This document shows, one piece after another, positions 1 through 7,204 of a DNA stretch of 15,703 bases. The position numbers and the translations under genes were made by a program. Position 1 is the first letter of the stretch. Each line of letters opens with the position of its first letter. The DNA comes from Mayfieldus profundus (lineage in GTDB: Bacteria; Actinomycetota; Thermoleophilia; Solirubrobacterales; 70-9): the NCBI GenBank assembly GCA_038040325.1, contig JBBPIM010000042.1, positions 1 to 15,703 of the forward strand, written 5' to 3'. The notes under the pieces are model-generated. The model was given only the letters and a program-made list of their open reading frames with translations. It did not search any database and was not told the origin of the DNA.

Positions 1-234
1 GGGCTGCGGGAGGCGGTCGCCCCGCATCTCGCCGAGGATCCGATGAGCGTGGGGCGCAACGGGGCCTCCGACGCTGTGTCGTTCCTGCGAGTCGGGGTTC
101 CGGCGGTGGAGTTCGGGCCGGTGGGCTCGGGGCACCACGGCCCCGAGGAGTGGGTTTCGCTGGATTCGCTGGCGAGCTACCGGGACGCCCTGGACTCGTT
201 CCTTCGCGCCGTGCCCGGACGGCTGGGGAGATGA
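1..234 (+). CDS. M20-family metallopeptidase C-terminus, probably succinyl-diaminopimelate desuccinylase-like (5' end outside window)
   Basis: This is the C-terminal 77 codons of an ORF open from base 1 and ending in TGA at 232-234. Visible landmarks are GASDAVSFLR, then GVPAVEFGP, then GHHGPEEWVSLDSL. This is the usual end of M20 amidohydrolases (DapE/ArgE/CPG2 type), where the His of the HGPEEWV segment lies in the metal/active-site region. DapE hydrolyses N-succinyl-LL-diaminopimelate in lysine and cell-wall diaminopimelate synthesis, which would fit the envelope genes downstream. Other M20 enzymes share these motifs and the substrate-determining N-terminal part is missing, so the exact substrate is inferred. 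The next gene starts 4 bases after the stop, so they are probably cotranscribed. Confidence 0.7.
   Translation, partial: GLREAVAPHLAEDPMSVGRNGASDAVSFLRVGVPAVEFGPVGSGHHGPEEWVSLDSLASYRDALDSFLRAVPGRLGR
226..230 (+). promoter_or_regulatory. Ribosome binding site for the LCP gene
   Basis: GGGAG lies 8 bases before the ATG at 239 and inside the last codons of the M20 gene. It supports the ATG at 239 over the out-of-frame ATG at 231. Confidence 0.55.
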
Positions 235-238
235 GCCG

Positions 239-2371
239 ATGAGCAGCCCCCCCGTCGAGGGCGAGCCGCCGCGCGAGGAAGGCGACGAGCCGTTCGAGGG
301 GGTCCCGCCGGAGGATCTGGAAGCCGAGGGGGAGCCGCCCGAGCTCGAGCCGCAGTTTCAGGACGCGCTGCGCGAGGTGGCGGGAGAGCCGCCGCCGCAG
401 GCGGCTGAGGAGCCGCCCCCCACCGAGGAGCAGCCGGCGGAGCCACCGCCGCCGCAGGAATCGCCGGAGCAGGGGGAGGACCAACCCACTGCGGGCGAGA
501 CGGTCGAGTACGCCCCGGGCGATGCGCCCGATGCGGAGGAGCCCGACGAGAGCGGCGGCGCGCCCGAGGAAGCGGTCGAGGAGGACGGCGACGGGGCTCC
601 CGAGGACGGCGATGAGGCTCCCGAGGACGGCGACGGCGACAAGCCGGTACGCACGGTCGTAATCGGAGCTGGCTCCGAGCCGGAGGCGCCGTCGGAGCCG
701 CAGACCCCGGCCAAGCCGGTGCCCGCGGTGGCGCCGGCGACCGCGACGCCGGCAGCGCCCACGGCCCCCCCACCGGCGCCGGGCCTGCCGACCCGCCCGC
801 CCCCGGAGGGCGACCCCGAGCCGGCCCCGCGCCGGCCGCGGCTCTGGCTGCGTTTTCTCTCCGGCTCGTTCGTGATCGTCGCCTCGGTCGCCGCCGCGGT
901 TTCATCCAGCATCCTGCTCGAGGTAAGCGACATCGCTCAGGCATTGCGGCCGATTCCCAAGGTCGAGCGCCTGCTGCGGCAGGTCGATCCCGGAGAACCT
1001 CAGAACATCCTCGTGCTCGGCTCCGACAAGCGGGCCAGCGAGCCCGGGACCAAGGGACTTTCGGACACGACGATCCTGCTCCGCCTCGATCCCCACAACG
1101 ACGCGATCGCGATCATGAACATCCCCCGCGACCTGAAGACCTACATCCCGGGGGTCGGCACCGACAAGTTCAACGCCGCCTACGCCTACGGCGGCCCGAA
1201 GCTGACGCTGAAGGTGGTCAAGCGGATAACCGGCGGCCTGCCGATCCACCACGTCGTCAACGTCGACTTTCTCGGCTTCATCAGGGCCATCAACGCCCTC
1301 GATTGCGTCTACGTCGACGTGGACCGCCGCTACTACAACTCCAACGTCGGCGTTCCGCCCGAGCTCCAGTACGCGGAGATCAACATCCGCCCCGGCTATC
1401 AGAAGCTCTGTGGCACGGACGCTCTGGAGTACGTGCGCTATCGGCACACCGACACCGACCTGGTGCGGGCCGCGCGCCAACAGGACTTCCTGCGGGAGGC
1501 GCGGCAGCGGGTGCCGGTCTCGAAGCTCGTGCTTCCCAGCGACCGGGACGAGCTGATCAACATCTTCACCAAGTACACGAGCTCCGACATAGACAGCCTG
1601 CGAGCGATGTTGGATGTCCTCGACCTGTTGATCGCGTCGCGCAGTGCCCCGATCAGGGAGGTGCGCTTCCCCGCGATCCTGCATCCGAGCTTCGTCACCG
1701 CCGACAAGGGGGCCGTCGCCGCGGCGGTGGCAAAGTACGAGGGGATCGAGGCAAGCGGCGGGCCGCGCGGCGCGCTGGAGTCGTCCGCGTCGGGCCAGAC
1801 GGGGATCCTCCCCGAGGAGCGCAAGCGGGCCCAGGCCAAGAAGGGGGGCGGCAAGCCGCCGCCGCAGAAAAAGCTCTCGGTCGCGCCGTCGACCAACAAC
1901 GACGGCCTGGTCGACGCATCGCAGGGCAGCCGCGACGTCGCGGCGAGCGCCGCCAAGCGCGTTGGCAGGTCGTTCCCGATCTTCTATCCACGGCGGCTCC
2001 CGTCCGGGGCGATCTATGTGGAGAATCCGCGCGTGTACCACGTCAGGGACACCGATAAGAAGGCCCGCGGTGCCTACCGGATGGTGCTGCAGCTCCCGCA
2101 GGGCGACTACTTCGGGGTGCAGGGGGTCCGCGGCTGGACCGATCCGCCGATCCTTGCCGACCCCAGCGAGACGGTCACGATCCGCGGCCGCGACTTCGAC
2201 ATCTTCATCGACGGCGACAGGGTGCGGCTGATCTCCTGGGAGGACAAGGGCAACTCCTACTGGATCTCCAACAGCCTGCTGCAGACTCTCACCAACGACC
2301 AGATGCTCGGCCTGGCCCGCTCGATCCACAAGATTCCGGGCGAGCGGGGCCCCAAGAAGAAGCGCCGATGA
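239..2371 (+). CDS. LytR-CpsA-Psr (LCP) family glycopolymer transferase with long acidic cytoplasmic tail and extra C-terminal domain
   Basis: LCP proteins transfer undecaprenyl-linked glycopolymers onto peptidoglycan on the outer face of the membrane. The predicted product has 710 residues. Residues 1-200 are disordered, acidic and proline-rich, and include three tandem heptapeptides of EDGDxAP type (115-135). A single membrane helix follows at about 206-227. The LCP catalytic domain spans about 253-422: NILVLGSDKR from 256, SDTTILLRLD from 275, NIPRDL from 294, and YVRYRHTD...RAARQQ at 398-415, which carry the family's conserved Asp and Arg residues. A low-complexity Lys/Pro linker then leads to a C-terminal domain at about 576-702. 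That domain does not look like LytR_C; its WEDKGNSYWISN...LTNDQMLGLARSI pattern resembles DUF4367/anti-sigma-factor sensor ends. The stop overlaps the ugd start (ATGA), so translation is probably coupled. The LCP assignment is firm; the polymer handled is unknown. Confidence 0.95.
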   Translation: MSSPPVEGEPPREEGDEPFEGVPPEDLEAEGEPPELEPQFQDALREVAGEPPPQAAEEPPPTEEQPAEPPPPQESPEQGEDQPTAGETVEYAPGDAPDAEEPDESGGAPEEAVEEDGDGAPEDGDEAPEDGDGDKPVRTVVIGAGSEPEAPSEPQTPAKPVPAVAPATATPAAPTAPPPAPGLPTRPPPEGDPEPAPRRPRLWLRFLSGSFVIVASVAAAVSSSILLEVSDIAQALRPIPKVERLLRQVDPGEPQNILVLGSDKRASEPGTKGLSDTTILLRLDPHNDAIAIMNIPRDLKTYIPGVGTDKFNAAYAYGGPKLTLKVVKRITGGLPIHHVVNVDFLGFIRAINALDCVYVDVDRRYYNSNVGVPPELQYAEINIRPGYQKLCGTDALEYVRYRHTDTDLVRAARQQDFLREARQRVPVSKLVLPSDRDELINIFTKYTSSDIDSLRAMLDVLDLLIASRSAPIREVRFPAILHPSFVTADKGAVAAAVAKYEGIEASGGPRGALESSASGQTGILPEERKRAQAKKGGGKPPPQKKLSVAPSTNNDGLVDASQGSRDVAASAAKRVGRSFPIFYPRRLPSGAIYVENPRVYHVRDTDKKARGAYRMVLQLPQGDYFGVQGVRGWTDPPILADPSETVTIRGRDFDIFIDGDRVRLISWEDKGNSYWISNSLLQTLTNDQMLGLARSIHKIPGERGPKKKRR
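581..643 (+). repeat. 21-base tandem repeat inside the LCP gene
   Basis: Three in-frame 21-base units encode EDGDGAP, EDGDEAP and EDGDGDK (residues 115-135) within the acidic cytoplasmic tail. It is a coding repeat of the kind that changes length easily between strains. Confidence 0.7.
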
Positions 2372-3666
2372 CCGAGAAGCAGCCGATCGGAGTGATCGGC
2401 GTCGGCTGGGTCGGCCTCGTCACCGCCTCATGCTTCGCCGAGATGGGCCACCGGGTGGTCGCCCGAGACATCGTCGCCGACAAGGTCGAGTCGCTGAAGA
2501 ACGGGGAGGTGACGATCCATGAGCCGGGTCTTCCCGAGCTGCTGCAGCGAAACAGGGATCGGCTCGAGTTCACGACTGAAATGGGAGACGTGCTGAAGGA
2601 GGCGCGCCTGCTGTTCGTCTGTGTCGACACGCCGCCGACCGCCTCTGGCGATGCGGATCTCTCGAGGGTGCAGGCGGTGGTGGACGAGCTGAGTGTCGAC
2701 GGCACCCACGTGCTGGTGATGAAGAGCACGGTGCCCGCCGGCACCGGCAACGCGATCCGCCGCGACGTGCCGGGGCTGGCCTACGTGTCCTGTCCGGAGT
2801 TCCTCAAGGAGGGCACGGCGATCGAGGATTTCCTGCACCCCGACCGGGTCGTGATTGGCGCCGACCCGGGCGATGAGGAATCCGCCGACGCGGTCCAGGA
2901 GCTGTACGAACCTCTCGGCGGTGAGCTGTTGCGCACCGACGTGACCAGCGCCGAGATGATCAAGCTCGCATCCAACGCGTTCCTGGCGGCAAAGATCTCC
3001 TTCATCAACGAGATCGCGAACGTGTGCGAGGAACTCGGAGCCGACGTGTTGGAGGTCGCGCGGGGGGTCGGGATGGACGATCGGATCGGACCGAAGTTCC
3101 TGAAGGCCGGGCTTGGCTGGGGTGGGAGCTGCTTCACGAAGGATGTCTCGGCGCTGAAGCAGCTCGCCGCCAACTCCGGCTATCACTTCCAGCTGCTCAA
3201 CTCGGTGATCGAGGTAAACGAGCTGCAGAAGCGGCGAGTGATCAAGAAGCTGACCGCCCAGCTCGGCCCGTTGGCGGGCAAGCGCGTGGCGCTGCTGGGC
3301 CTCGCATTCAAGCCCAACACCGATGACATGCGGGGCGCCTCCAGCATCGTGCTGGCTGCCAGGCTTCAGGGCGAAGGCGCCGCGGTCGCCGCATACGACC
3401 CGGTGGCGATGGATGAGGCGCAGGGAGAGATGCCGGGGGTCACGATGCACGCCTCTGCGCTCGACGCCCTCGATGGCGCCTACGCCGCGGTGCTGGTCAC
3501 CGAGTGGCCGGAGTTCGCCGAGCTCGACTGGGCTCAGGCGGCCAAGCGCATGGCCAACCCGCTGCTGATCGACGGGCGCAACTTCCTCGACCCGGCGGCG
3601 CTGCGCAAGGCCGGATTCGCCTACGAGGGAATCGGCCGTGCCGGAGCGGCCGAGTCGGTCGGCTAG
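2368..3666 (+). CDS. ugd: UDP-glucose 6-dehydrogenase
   Basis: This enzyme oxidises UDP-glucose to UDP-glucuronate with two NAD+ in the cytoplasm, supplying uronic acid for exopolysaccharide or cell-wall glycans. The predicted protein has 432 residues, normal for the bacterial family. Visible features are the N-terminal Rossmann motif GVGWVGL with a following Asp (VARDI), the central EFLKEGTAIEDF segment, and KLASNAF with Lys199 and Asn203. GLGWGGSCFTKD carries the catalytic Cys255, and the C-terminal NAD/UDP-binding domain begins near GLAFKPNTDDMR. All key residues are present. The related UDP-ManNAc and GDP-mannose dehydrogenases share this fold, but the motif set fits UDP-glucose best. The ATG overlaps the LCP stop as ATGA, placing both in one operon. 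Confidence 0.95.
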   Translation: MTEKQPIGVIGVGWVGLVTASCFAEMGHRVVARDIVADKVESLKNGEVTIHEPGLPELLQRNRDRLEFTTEMGDVLKEARLLFVCVDTPPTASGDADLSRVQAVVDELSVDGTHVLVMKSTVPAGTGNAIRRDVPGLAYVSCPEFLKEGTAIEDFLHPDRVVIGADPGDEESADAVQELYEPLGGELLRTDVTSAEMIKLASNAFLAAKISFINEIANVCEELGADVLEVARGVGMDDRIGPKFLKAGLGWGGSCFTKDVSALKQLAANSGYHFQLLNSVIEVNELQKRRVIKKLTAQLGPLAGKRVALLGLAFKPNTDDMRGASSIVLAARLQGEGAAVAAYDPVAMDEAQGEMPGVTMHASALDALDGAYAAVLVTEWPEFAELDWAQAAKRMANPLLIDGRNFLDPAALRKAGFAYEGIGRAGAAESVG

Positions 3667-3678
3667 AGTCGCCGCGTT

Positions 3679-4719
3679 ATGCAGGCGCTGATCCTCGTCG
3701 GCGGGGAGGGAACGCGGCTGCGGCCGCTGACCGAGGCCGTCCCGAAGCCCGTCGTGCCGCTCGTCGACCGCCCCTTCATCTCCTACATGGTCGAGTGGCT
3801 GGCCCGCCACGGCGTGTCCGAGGTCGTGATGGCCTGCGGCTTCGGCGCCGGCGCGGTCCGCGACGTGCTGGGCGACGGTCAGCCCGGCGGGCCGCGGCTG
3901 CGCTACGTGGAGGAGCCGCAGCCGCTCGGCACGGCGGGTGCGATTCGGCACGCGGCGGAGCATCTCGAGGACCGTTTTCTGGCGCTGAACGGGGACGTGC
4001 TCACCGACCTCGACCTGACCGCGCTGGTGCGCTTCCACGAGGAGCGGGGCTCGCGCGCCACGCTCGGCCTCTATCCGGTCGATGACCCGACCGGCTACGG
4101 CCTTGTCGAGACCGATCAGGACGGCCGCATCGTCGAGTTCCTCGAGAAGCCCGAGCCGGGGCATGGCGGGCCCGGCGAGGTCAACACCGGCACCTACGTG
4201 CTCGAGCGCTCGGTGCTCGAGGCGATGATCCCCGAGGGCCGCGCGGTATCGATCGAGCGCGAGGTCTTCCCGGAGCTGATCGGCAAGGGGCTGCATGGGC
4301 TGCGCCTCGAGGGCTACTGGATGGACATCGGGACCCCCGACCGCTACCTGCAGGCGAGCTGGGACATACTCGAGCGGCGGGTCGCGACCGCGGTCGCCGA
4401 CCGGCTCGACGAGAGCGGGTCGCATCTGGCCGACGGAGCCGACCGGGCGGCCGACGCGCAAATCGGCGCCACCGTGCTGATCGAGGACGGGGCCACCGTG
4501 GGCTCAAGGGCGTCGGTGGGCCCACGGGCGGTGCTGATGCCCGGCTGCAGGGTGGGCGAGGGCGCCGTAGTCGAATCCTCCGTGCTTCACCGCCGCTGCG
4601 TGGTGGGCGACGGCGCCGAAGTCAGGGGCGCGATTCTCTCCCCAGGCGCCGAGGTCGGCGACGGCGCGAAGGTGGGCCCCGGAAGCGTGATCGGCTCCGA
4701 CGAGAGGGTGGCGGAATGA
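3679..4719 (+). CDS. NDP-sugar pyrophosphorylase, mannose-1-phosphate guanylyltransferase-like, with left-handed beta-helix tail
   Basis: Nucleotidyltransferases of this type join a sugar 1-phosphate to an NTP. By context with the PGI/PMI gene next door, GDP-mannose is the likely product. The predicted protein has 346 residues. The N-terminal signature LVGGEGTRLRPLT starts at residue 6, followed by PKPVVPL, LNGDVL with metal-binding Asp106, EKPEPG with Glu156-Lys157, VNTGTYV, and YWMDIGTPDRY near 213. Residues 261 to the end are hexapeptide repeats (IGATVLIEDGATVGSRASVG and so on) forming a left-handed beta helix, as in GMPP-type enzymes. The GEG core excludes GalU, and the lack of a GSGTRLYP core argues against RmlA; glucose-1-phosphate use cannot be excluded. 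It lies 12 bases after ugd and overlaps the next gene by ATGA. No Shine-Dalgarno sequence is evident before the ATG; TAGAGT lies at 3664-3669. Confidence 0.85.
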   Translation: MQALILVGGEGTRLRPLTEAVPKPVVPLVDRPFISYMVEWLARHGVSEVVMACGFGAGAVRDVLGDGQPGGPRLRYVEEPQPLGTAGAIRHAAEHLEDRFLALNGDVLTDLDLTALVRFHEERGSRATLGLYPVDDPTGYGLVETDQDGRIVEFLEKPEPGHGGPGEVNTGTYVLERSVLEAMIPEGRAVSIEREVFPELIGKGLHGLRLEGYWMDIGTPDRYLQASWDILERRVATAVADRLDESGSHLADGADRAADAQIGATVLIEDGATVGSRASVGPRAVLMPGCRVGEGAVVESSVLHRRCVVGDGAEVRGAILSPGAEVGDGAKVGPGSVIGSDERVAE

Positions 4720-5735
4720 GCGGTGCCGAGCGGATCCGCGAGCTCGACTCCGGCGGCCAGCTCGACGCCGTGCTGGCGCTGCCCGACCACCTGCGCGACG
4801 CCCTCTGGCGGGTCGAGTCGGCGCGACTGGAGCCGGCCGACGCGGCCGGCCTGATGGTCTGCGGGATGGGGGGGTCTGCGATCGGCGGCGACCTCGCGGC
4901 CTCGGCGCTGGGCGACCGCTGCACGCGGCCGATGCTGACCGTGCGCGGCTACGGGCTGCCCTCGTGGACGACTCCCGAGTGGACGGTGCTCTGCTCGAGC
5001 TACTCCGGCAACACCGAGGAGACGATCGCCTGCCTGGAGGCGGCCGGTGCGCTCGGGGCTCGCCGCATCGCCGCGACTACCGGCGGCGCGCTGGCCGATG
5101 AGGCGCGTGCGCAGCAGGTGCCCGTGGTTGGCTTTCCCGCGGCGCTTCAGCCGCGGGCCGCCGTCGGATACATGTTCGCCGTGGCCGCCGAGGCGGCGGC
5201 GCTGGCCGGGGTTGCCCCTCGCATCCACACCGAGGTCGACGCCGCCGCGGCGCGGCTGGAGGAGGCCCGGCAGGAGCTGGCCGAGCAGGCCGAGCAGATC
5301 GCCGCCCGGCTGGAGGGCACGGCGCCCGTCATCCACGGCGCCGACCTCACGGTGCCGGTGGCACGGCGCTGGAAGACCCAGATCAACGAGAACGCCAAGC
5401 TGCCCGCGTTCTGGGCCGAGCTGCCGGAGGCCGACCACAACGAGCTCGCCGGCTGGGCCGGCGCGGGGGAGATGCGCCTCAGCGCGGTCTTCCTCGACGA
5501 CGCCGACCAGCATCCGCGTGAGCGCCGGCGCGCCGAGTTGACGGCAAAGCTTGCCGCCGGCACCGCCGCCGGGGTGGTGCGGGTCGAGACCGAGGGCGGA
5601 ACGCGCACCGAGCGCCTGCTGCGGATGGTGATGCTGGGGGACCTGGTCTCGCTGCACCTCGCCGCCCTACGCGGGATCGACCCTTCCCCGGTGCAGGCGA
5701 TCGAGCAGCTCAAGGACGAGCTGGGGCGGCCGTGA
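4716..5735 (+). CDS. Bifunctional phosphoglucose/phosphomannose isomerase (SIS-domain family)
   Basis: This family interconverts fructose 6-phosphate with glucose 6-phosphate and with mannose 6-phosphate, feeding both UDP-glucose and GDP-mannose synthesis. The predicted protein has 339 residues, typical of the archaeal/actinobacterial PGI/PMI family (TIGR02128). Two SIS domains are visible. The first contains MVCGMGGSAIGGD and the sugar-phosphate loop SSYSGNTEET (Ser95-Thr103). The second contains KTQINENAKLPAFW and EADHNELAGW, in which His241 and Glu243 are the likely isomerase residues. The ATG overlaps the upstream stop (ATGA), so it is translationally coupled to the pyrophosphorylase and ends the operon. 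A heptamer-repeat hairpin begins at the base after its TGA. The mannose role is inferred from family and neighbours. Confidence 0.9.
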   Translation: MSGAERIRELDSGGQLDAVLALPDHLRDALWRVESARLEPADAAGLMVCGMGGSAIGGDLAASALGDRCTRPMLTVRGYGLPSWTTPEWTVLCSSYSGNTEETIACLEAAGALGARRIAATTGGALADEARAQQVPVVGFPAALQPRAAVGYMFAVAAEAAALAGVAPRIHTEVDAAAARLEEARQELAEQAEQIAARLEGTAPVIHGADLTVPVARRWKTQINENAKLPAFWAELPEADHNELAGWAGAGEMRLSAVFLDDADQHPRERRRAELTAKLAAGTAAGVVRVETEGGTRTERLLRMVMLGDLVSLHLAALRGIDPSPVQAIEQLKDELGRP

Positions 5736-5798
5736 CTCGCTACTCGCTACTCGTTGCTCGACCGAGGAGCGAGGAGCGAGGAGCGAGGAGCGAGGAGC
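5736..5798. repeat. Heptanucleotide-repeat hairpin element, copy 1, between convergent genes
   Basis: The left arm (5736-5760) is CTCGCTA, CTCGCTA, CTCGTTG, CTCG. The right arm (5764-5798) is five perfect copies of GAGGAGC. The arms pair over about 25 bp with one mismatch per 7 bases and almost no loop (5761-5762). The element starts immediately after the TGA of the plus-strand isomerase gene and contains the TAG stop (5747-5749) of the minus-strand PAP2 gene, so it could serve both as a bidirectional terminator. It has no U-tract. The left arm ends in TCGTTGCTCG, identical to copy 2 at 8495-8504. Confidence 0.85.
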
Positions 5799-6739
5799 GC
5801 GGAATCACGTCGGCGCTCCCACCAGGTCCACCCGGCCATGACCGTGCCTGCGTAGGCCCAACCCAGCAGCACGTCGATTGCGTAGTGCTCACCGGTGGCG
5901 ACCAGCGTCAGCCCCATCGCCAGCGTGTAGGCCACCAGCAGCGGCCTCCAGGCGCGATGGACGCGCGGCCACAGGTAGATCGCGACCAGCGCCGCGAAGG
6001 CCGCGTGCAGCGACGGCATCGCAGCCACCTGGTTCACGGTCGTCTGCCCCTTCTCGATCGTCTGCGCGGCGTGCAGGTCGATCAGCTGCCAGCCTTGGGC
6101 CGTGCTGCGCGACACCCCCTCCAGCGAGCCGTTCTCGGCCGCCATCCACGGCGGGACGGCCGGGAAGGCGATGTATGTGGCAAGGCCGGCGAAGCTCAGC
6201 GTCACGAGCCGCTTCGCGTAGCCGAGGAACCAGTCGCGGTTGCGGGCCCAGAGGATTCCCGCGACGGCAAACGGGACGATGAAGTGGGAGCTGTAGACCA
6301 GCGCGAAGCCGACGTCCCACCAGTGCACCTGGCCTGCGTCGAGCAGGTGGCCCTGCAGCCACTCGGTCGGGACCTGGCCCGCGAACAGCCAGCGATCGGC
6401 GTCGATCATCTCCGTTGTGTGGACCTGCGCGCCAAGCGAGTCGGCGGCTCCCCGCGAGAGGTCGTAGACGACCAGAATCGCGAACAACGGCGCCCAGTCG
6501 GCGACCAGACGGACGATCTCACGCGTCCCGCGCCCGATCGAGGCGCAGGCCAGCGCCCCGCAGGTCCAGGCGATGACCAGCTCGCGTGCGAACGGCACGC
6601 CCCAGGTCAGGCAGGCGACGACGAAGGCCAGCGCGTAGGCGGCCAGGGCGACCCGCCGCAAGATGATCCAGCGCGACAGCGGGGCGCGCCTTGCGACGGC
6701 AATACCGGTCGCGGTCTCTGCAATCTCTGCGGTGGTCAC
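5747..6739 (-). CDS. PAP2-superfamily (PAP2_3/AUR1-like) integral membrane phosphatase or phosphotransferase
   Basis: Members of this superfamily hydrolyse or transfer lipid phosphates at the membrane through a conserved His pair. The predicted protein has 330 residues, starts with GTG at 6739 and has about six or more hydrophobic helices. An FPAVPPW segment occupies the C1-like position typical of the AUR1-like PAP2_3 branch. Next come MPSLHAA (His245) and TGEHYAIDV (His285, Asp289), the C2 and C3 catalytic motifs. Its substrate is not visible from sequence; undecaprenyl or phosphatidyl lipids, or phosphoinositol transfer, are possibilities. The last 16 residues, a duplicated LLAPRSS heptad plus NE, are encoded by the heptanucleotide hairpin at 5736-5798, so the natural C-terminus was probably near residue 312-314 before the repeat arrived. 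No clear Shine-Dalgarno precedes the start. Confidence 0.85.
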   Translation of the reverse strand: MTTAEIAETATGIAVARRAPLSRWIILRRVALAAYALAFVVACLTWGVPFARELVIAWTCGALACASIGRGTREIVRLVADWAPLFAILVVYDLSRGAADSLGAQVHTTEMIDADRWLFAGQVPTEWLQGHLLDAGQVHWWDVGFALVYSSHFIVPFAVAGILWARNRDWFLGYAKRLVTLSFAGLATYIAFPAVPPWMAAENGSLEGVSRSTAQGWQLIDLHAAQTIEKGQTTVNQVAAMPSLHAAFAALVAIYLWPRVHRAWRPLLVAYTLAMGLTLVATGEHYAIDVLLGWAYAGTVMAGWTWWERRRDSALLAPRSSLLAPRSSNE

Positions 6740-6753
6740 GCCAAGACACTCGC

Positions 6754-6773
6754 AGACCCGGGCACGAGGGTCT
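6754..6773. repeat. Short inverted repeat upstream of the PAP2 gene
   Basis: AGACCC (6754-6759) and GGGTCT (6768-6773) form a perfect 6-bp stem with an 8-base loop. It lies about 15 bases upstream of the PAP2 start on the minus strand and downstream of the small hypothetical gene. It could be a weak terminator or an operator. Nothing else is recognisable in the 6740-6817 gap. Confidence 0.3.
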
Positions 6774-6817
6774 AGTGAAGCCCTCGGCCGATTTGCAGTC
6801 GGGCTACGGATGCGGGA

Positions 6818-7060
6818 TTAGGCGGCGCGCCGCTCGCGATCAGCTTGCGCTATCGGATCACGCAGCCTGATCCCAAGCTTCCGTAGTCCCTCGAGGAGGG
6901 CCTGGTAATTCTCGCGCTCGGCCACCGCGGCGGCAGACCGATCATCCAGCCGCTCCGCGATGATGCGGCCGTGGTACTTGGCGTACCAGGTCGCGGCACT
7001 GGCGAGGGCGCGGATCTCGGCTGGGGTGAGGTCCTCGGCGTTCGGCTCCACAGCGGGCAC
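6818..7060 (-). CDS. Small hypothetical protein, charged and helical
   Basis: This is an 80-residue ORF with a GTG start (7058-7060) and TAA stop. I do not recognise the family. The sequence opens with LTPAEIRALASAATWYAKYHG and continues with long Ala/Glu/Arg/Leu-rich stretches expected to be alpha-helical. There is no signal peptide, membrane helix or Cys motif, so it is probably cytoplasmic. The balanced residue composition, unlike the Arg/Pro-rich shadow frames on the other strand, is the main reason to think it is real. It is on the same strand as the PAP2 gene 78 bases downstream and may share its transcript. No strong Shine-Dalgarno is visible; CTAGG directly precedes the GTG. Confidence 0.5.
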   Translation of the reverse strand: MPAVEPNAEDLTPAEIRALASAATWYAKYHGRIIAERLDDRSAAAVAERENYQALLEGLRKLGIRLRDPIAQADRERRAA

Positions 7061-7061
7061 C

Positions 7062-7169
7062 CTAGTTGGCGCGACGGATACCGATCAAGACTCTCCCCCC
7101 GACCTCGAGGGCGAGATCGTGGAGCACGCCATCGAACGCGCTGGACGGCCCGACGAGGCCTAGCTTCAC
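7062..7169 (-). CDS. Possible 35-residue small ORF (doubtful)
   Basis: A GTG (7167-7169) preceded on the minus strand by GGAAGG with a 4-base spacer opens a 35-codon frame ending in TAG at 7062-7064. That stop is one base before the GTG of the small hypothetical gene. The product begins VKLGLVGPSSAFDGVLHD and ends GIRRAN. I recognise no family. A good ribosome-binding site and the close junction with the next start are the only support, and the frame lies in the 144-base region that must also hold the sahH promoter. It may be chance, or an upstream ORF coupled to the 80-residue gene. Confidence 0.2.
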   Translation of the reverse strand: MKLGLVGPSSAFDGVLHDLALEVGGRVLIGIRRAN

Positions 7170-7193
7170 CTATCCTTCCCGCCTCGAACCGAC

Positions 7194-7200
7194 GAAAGGA
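7194..7200 (+). promoter_or_regulatory. Ribosome binding site deciding the TTG start of sahH
   Basis: GAAAGGA is followed by a 4-base CCCC spacer and then TTG at 7205. The conserved part of SahH begins a few residues later (YDIADIGLA), so the longer upstream open frame is not coding. A TATCCT at 7171-7176 is a possible -10 box, without a convincing -35. Confidence 0.55.
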
Positions 7201-7204
7201 CCCC

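Noticed and set aside
177..944. 255-codon Arg/Pro/Ala-rich minus-strand frame opposite the LCP N-terminus
   Set aside because: Low-complexity composition is produced by the acidic, proline-rich codons on the other strand, with no motif.
2428..4461. 677-codon open frame on the minus strand opposite ugd and the guanylyltransferase gene
   Set aside because: It mirrors two well-identified genes, and its product shows no family motif. Such frames are expected opposite GC-rich coding DNA with codon-position bias.
5736..5798. CRISPR array or transposon end
   Set aside because: The unit is 7 bases with no spacers; no cas or transposase genes and no target-site duplication are visible.
6740..6817. 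tRNA or small RNA in the gap between the PAP2 gene and the small hypothetical gene
   Set aside because: There is only a 6-bp hairpin; no cloverleaf arms or conserved T-loop sequence.
7062..7204. SAH riboswitch upstream of sahH
   Set aside because: I looked for the conserved SAH-riboswitch core and its pairing pattern and did not see it. The likely leader before the TTG is also very short.
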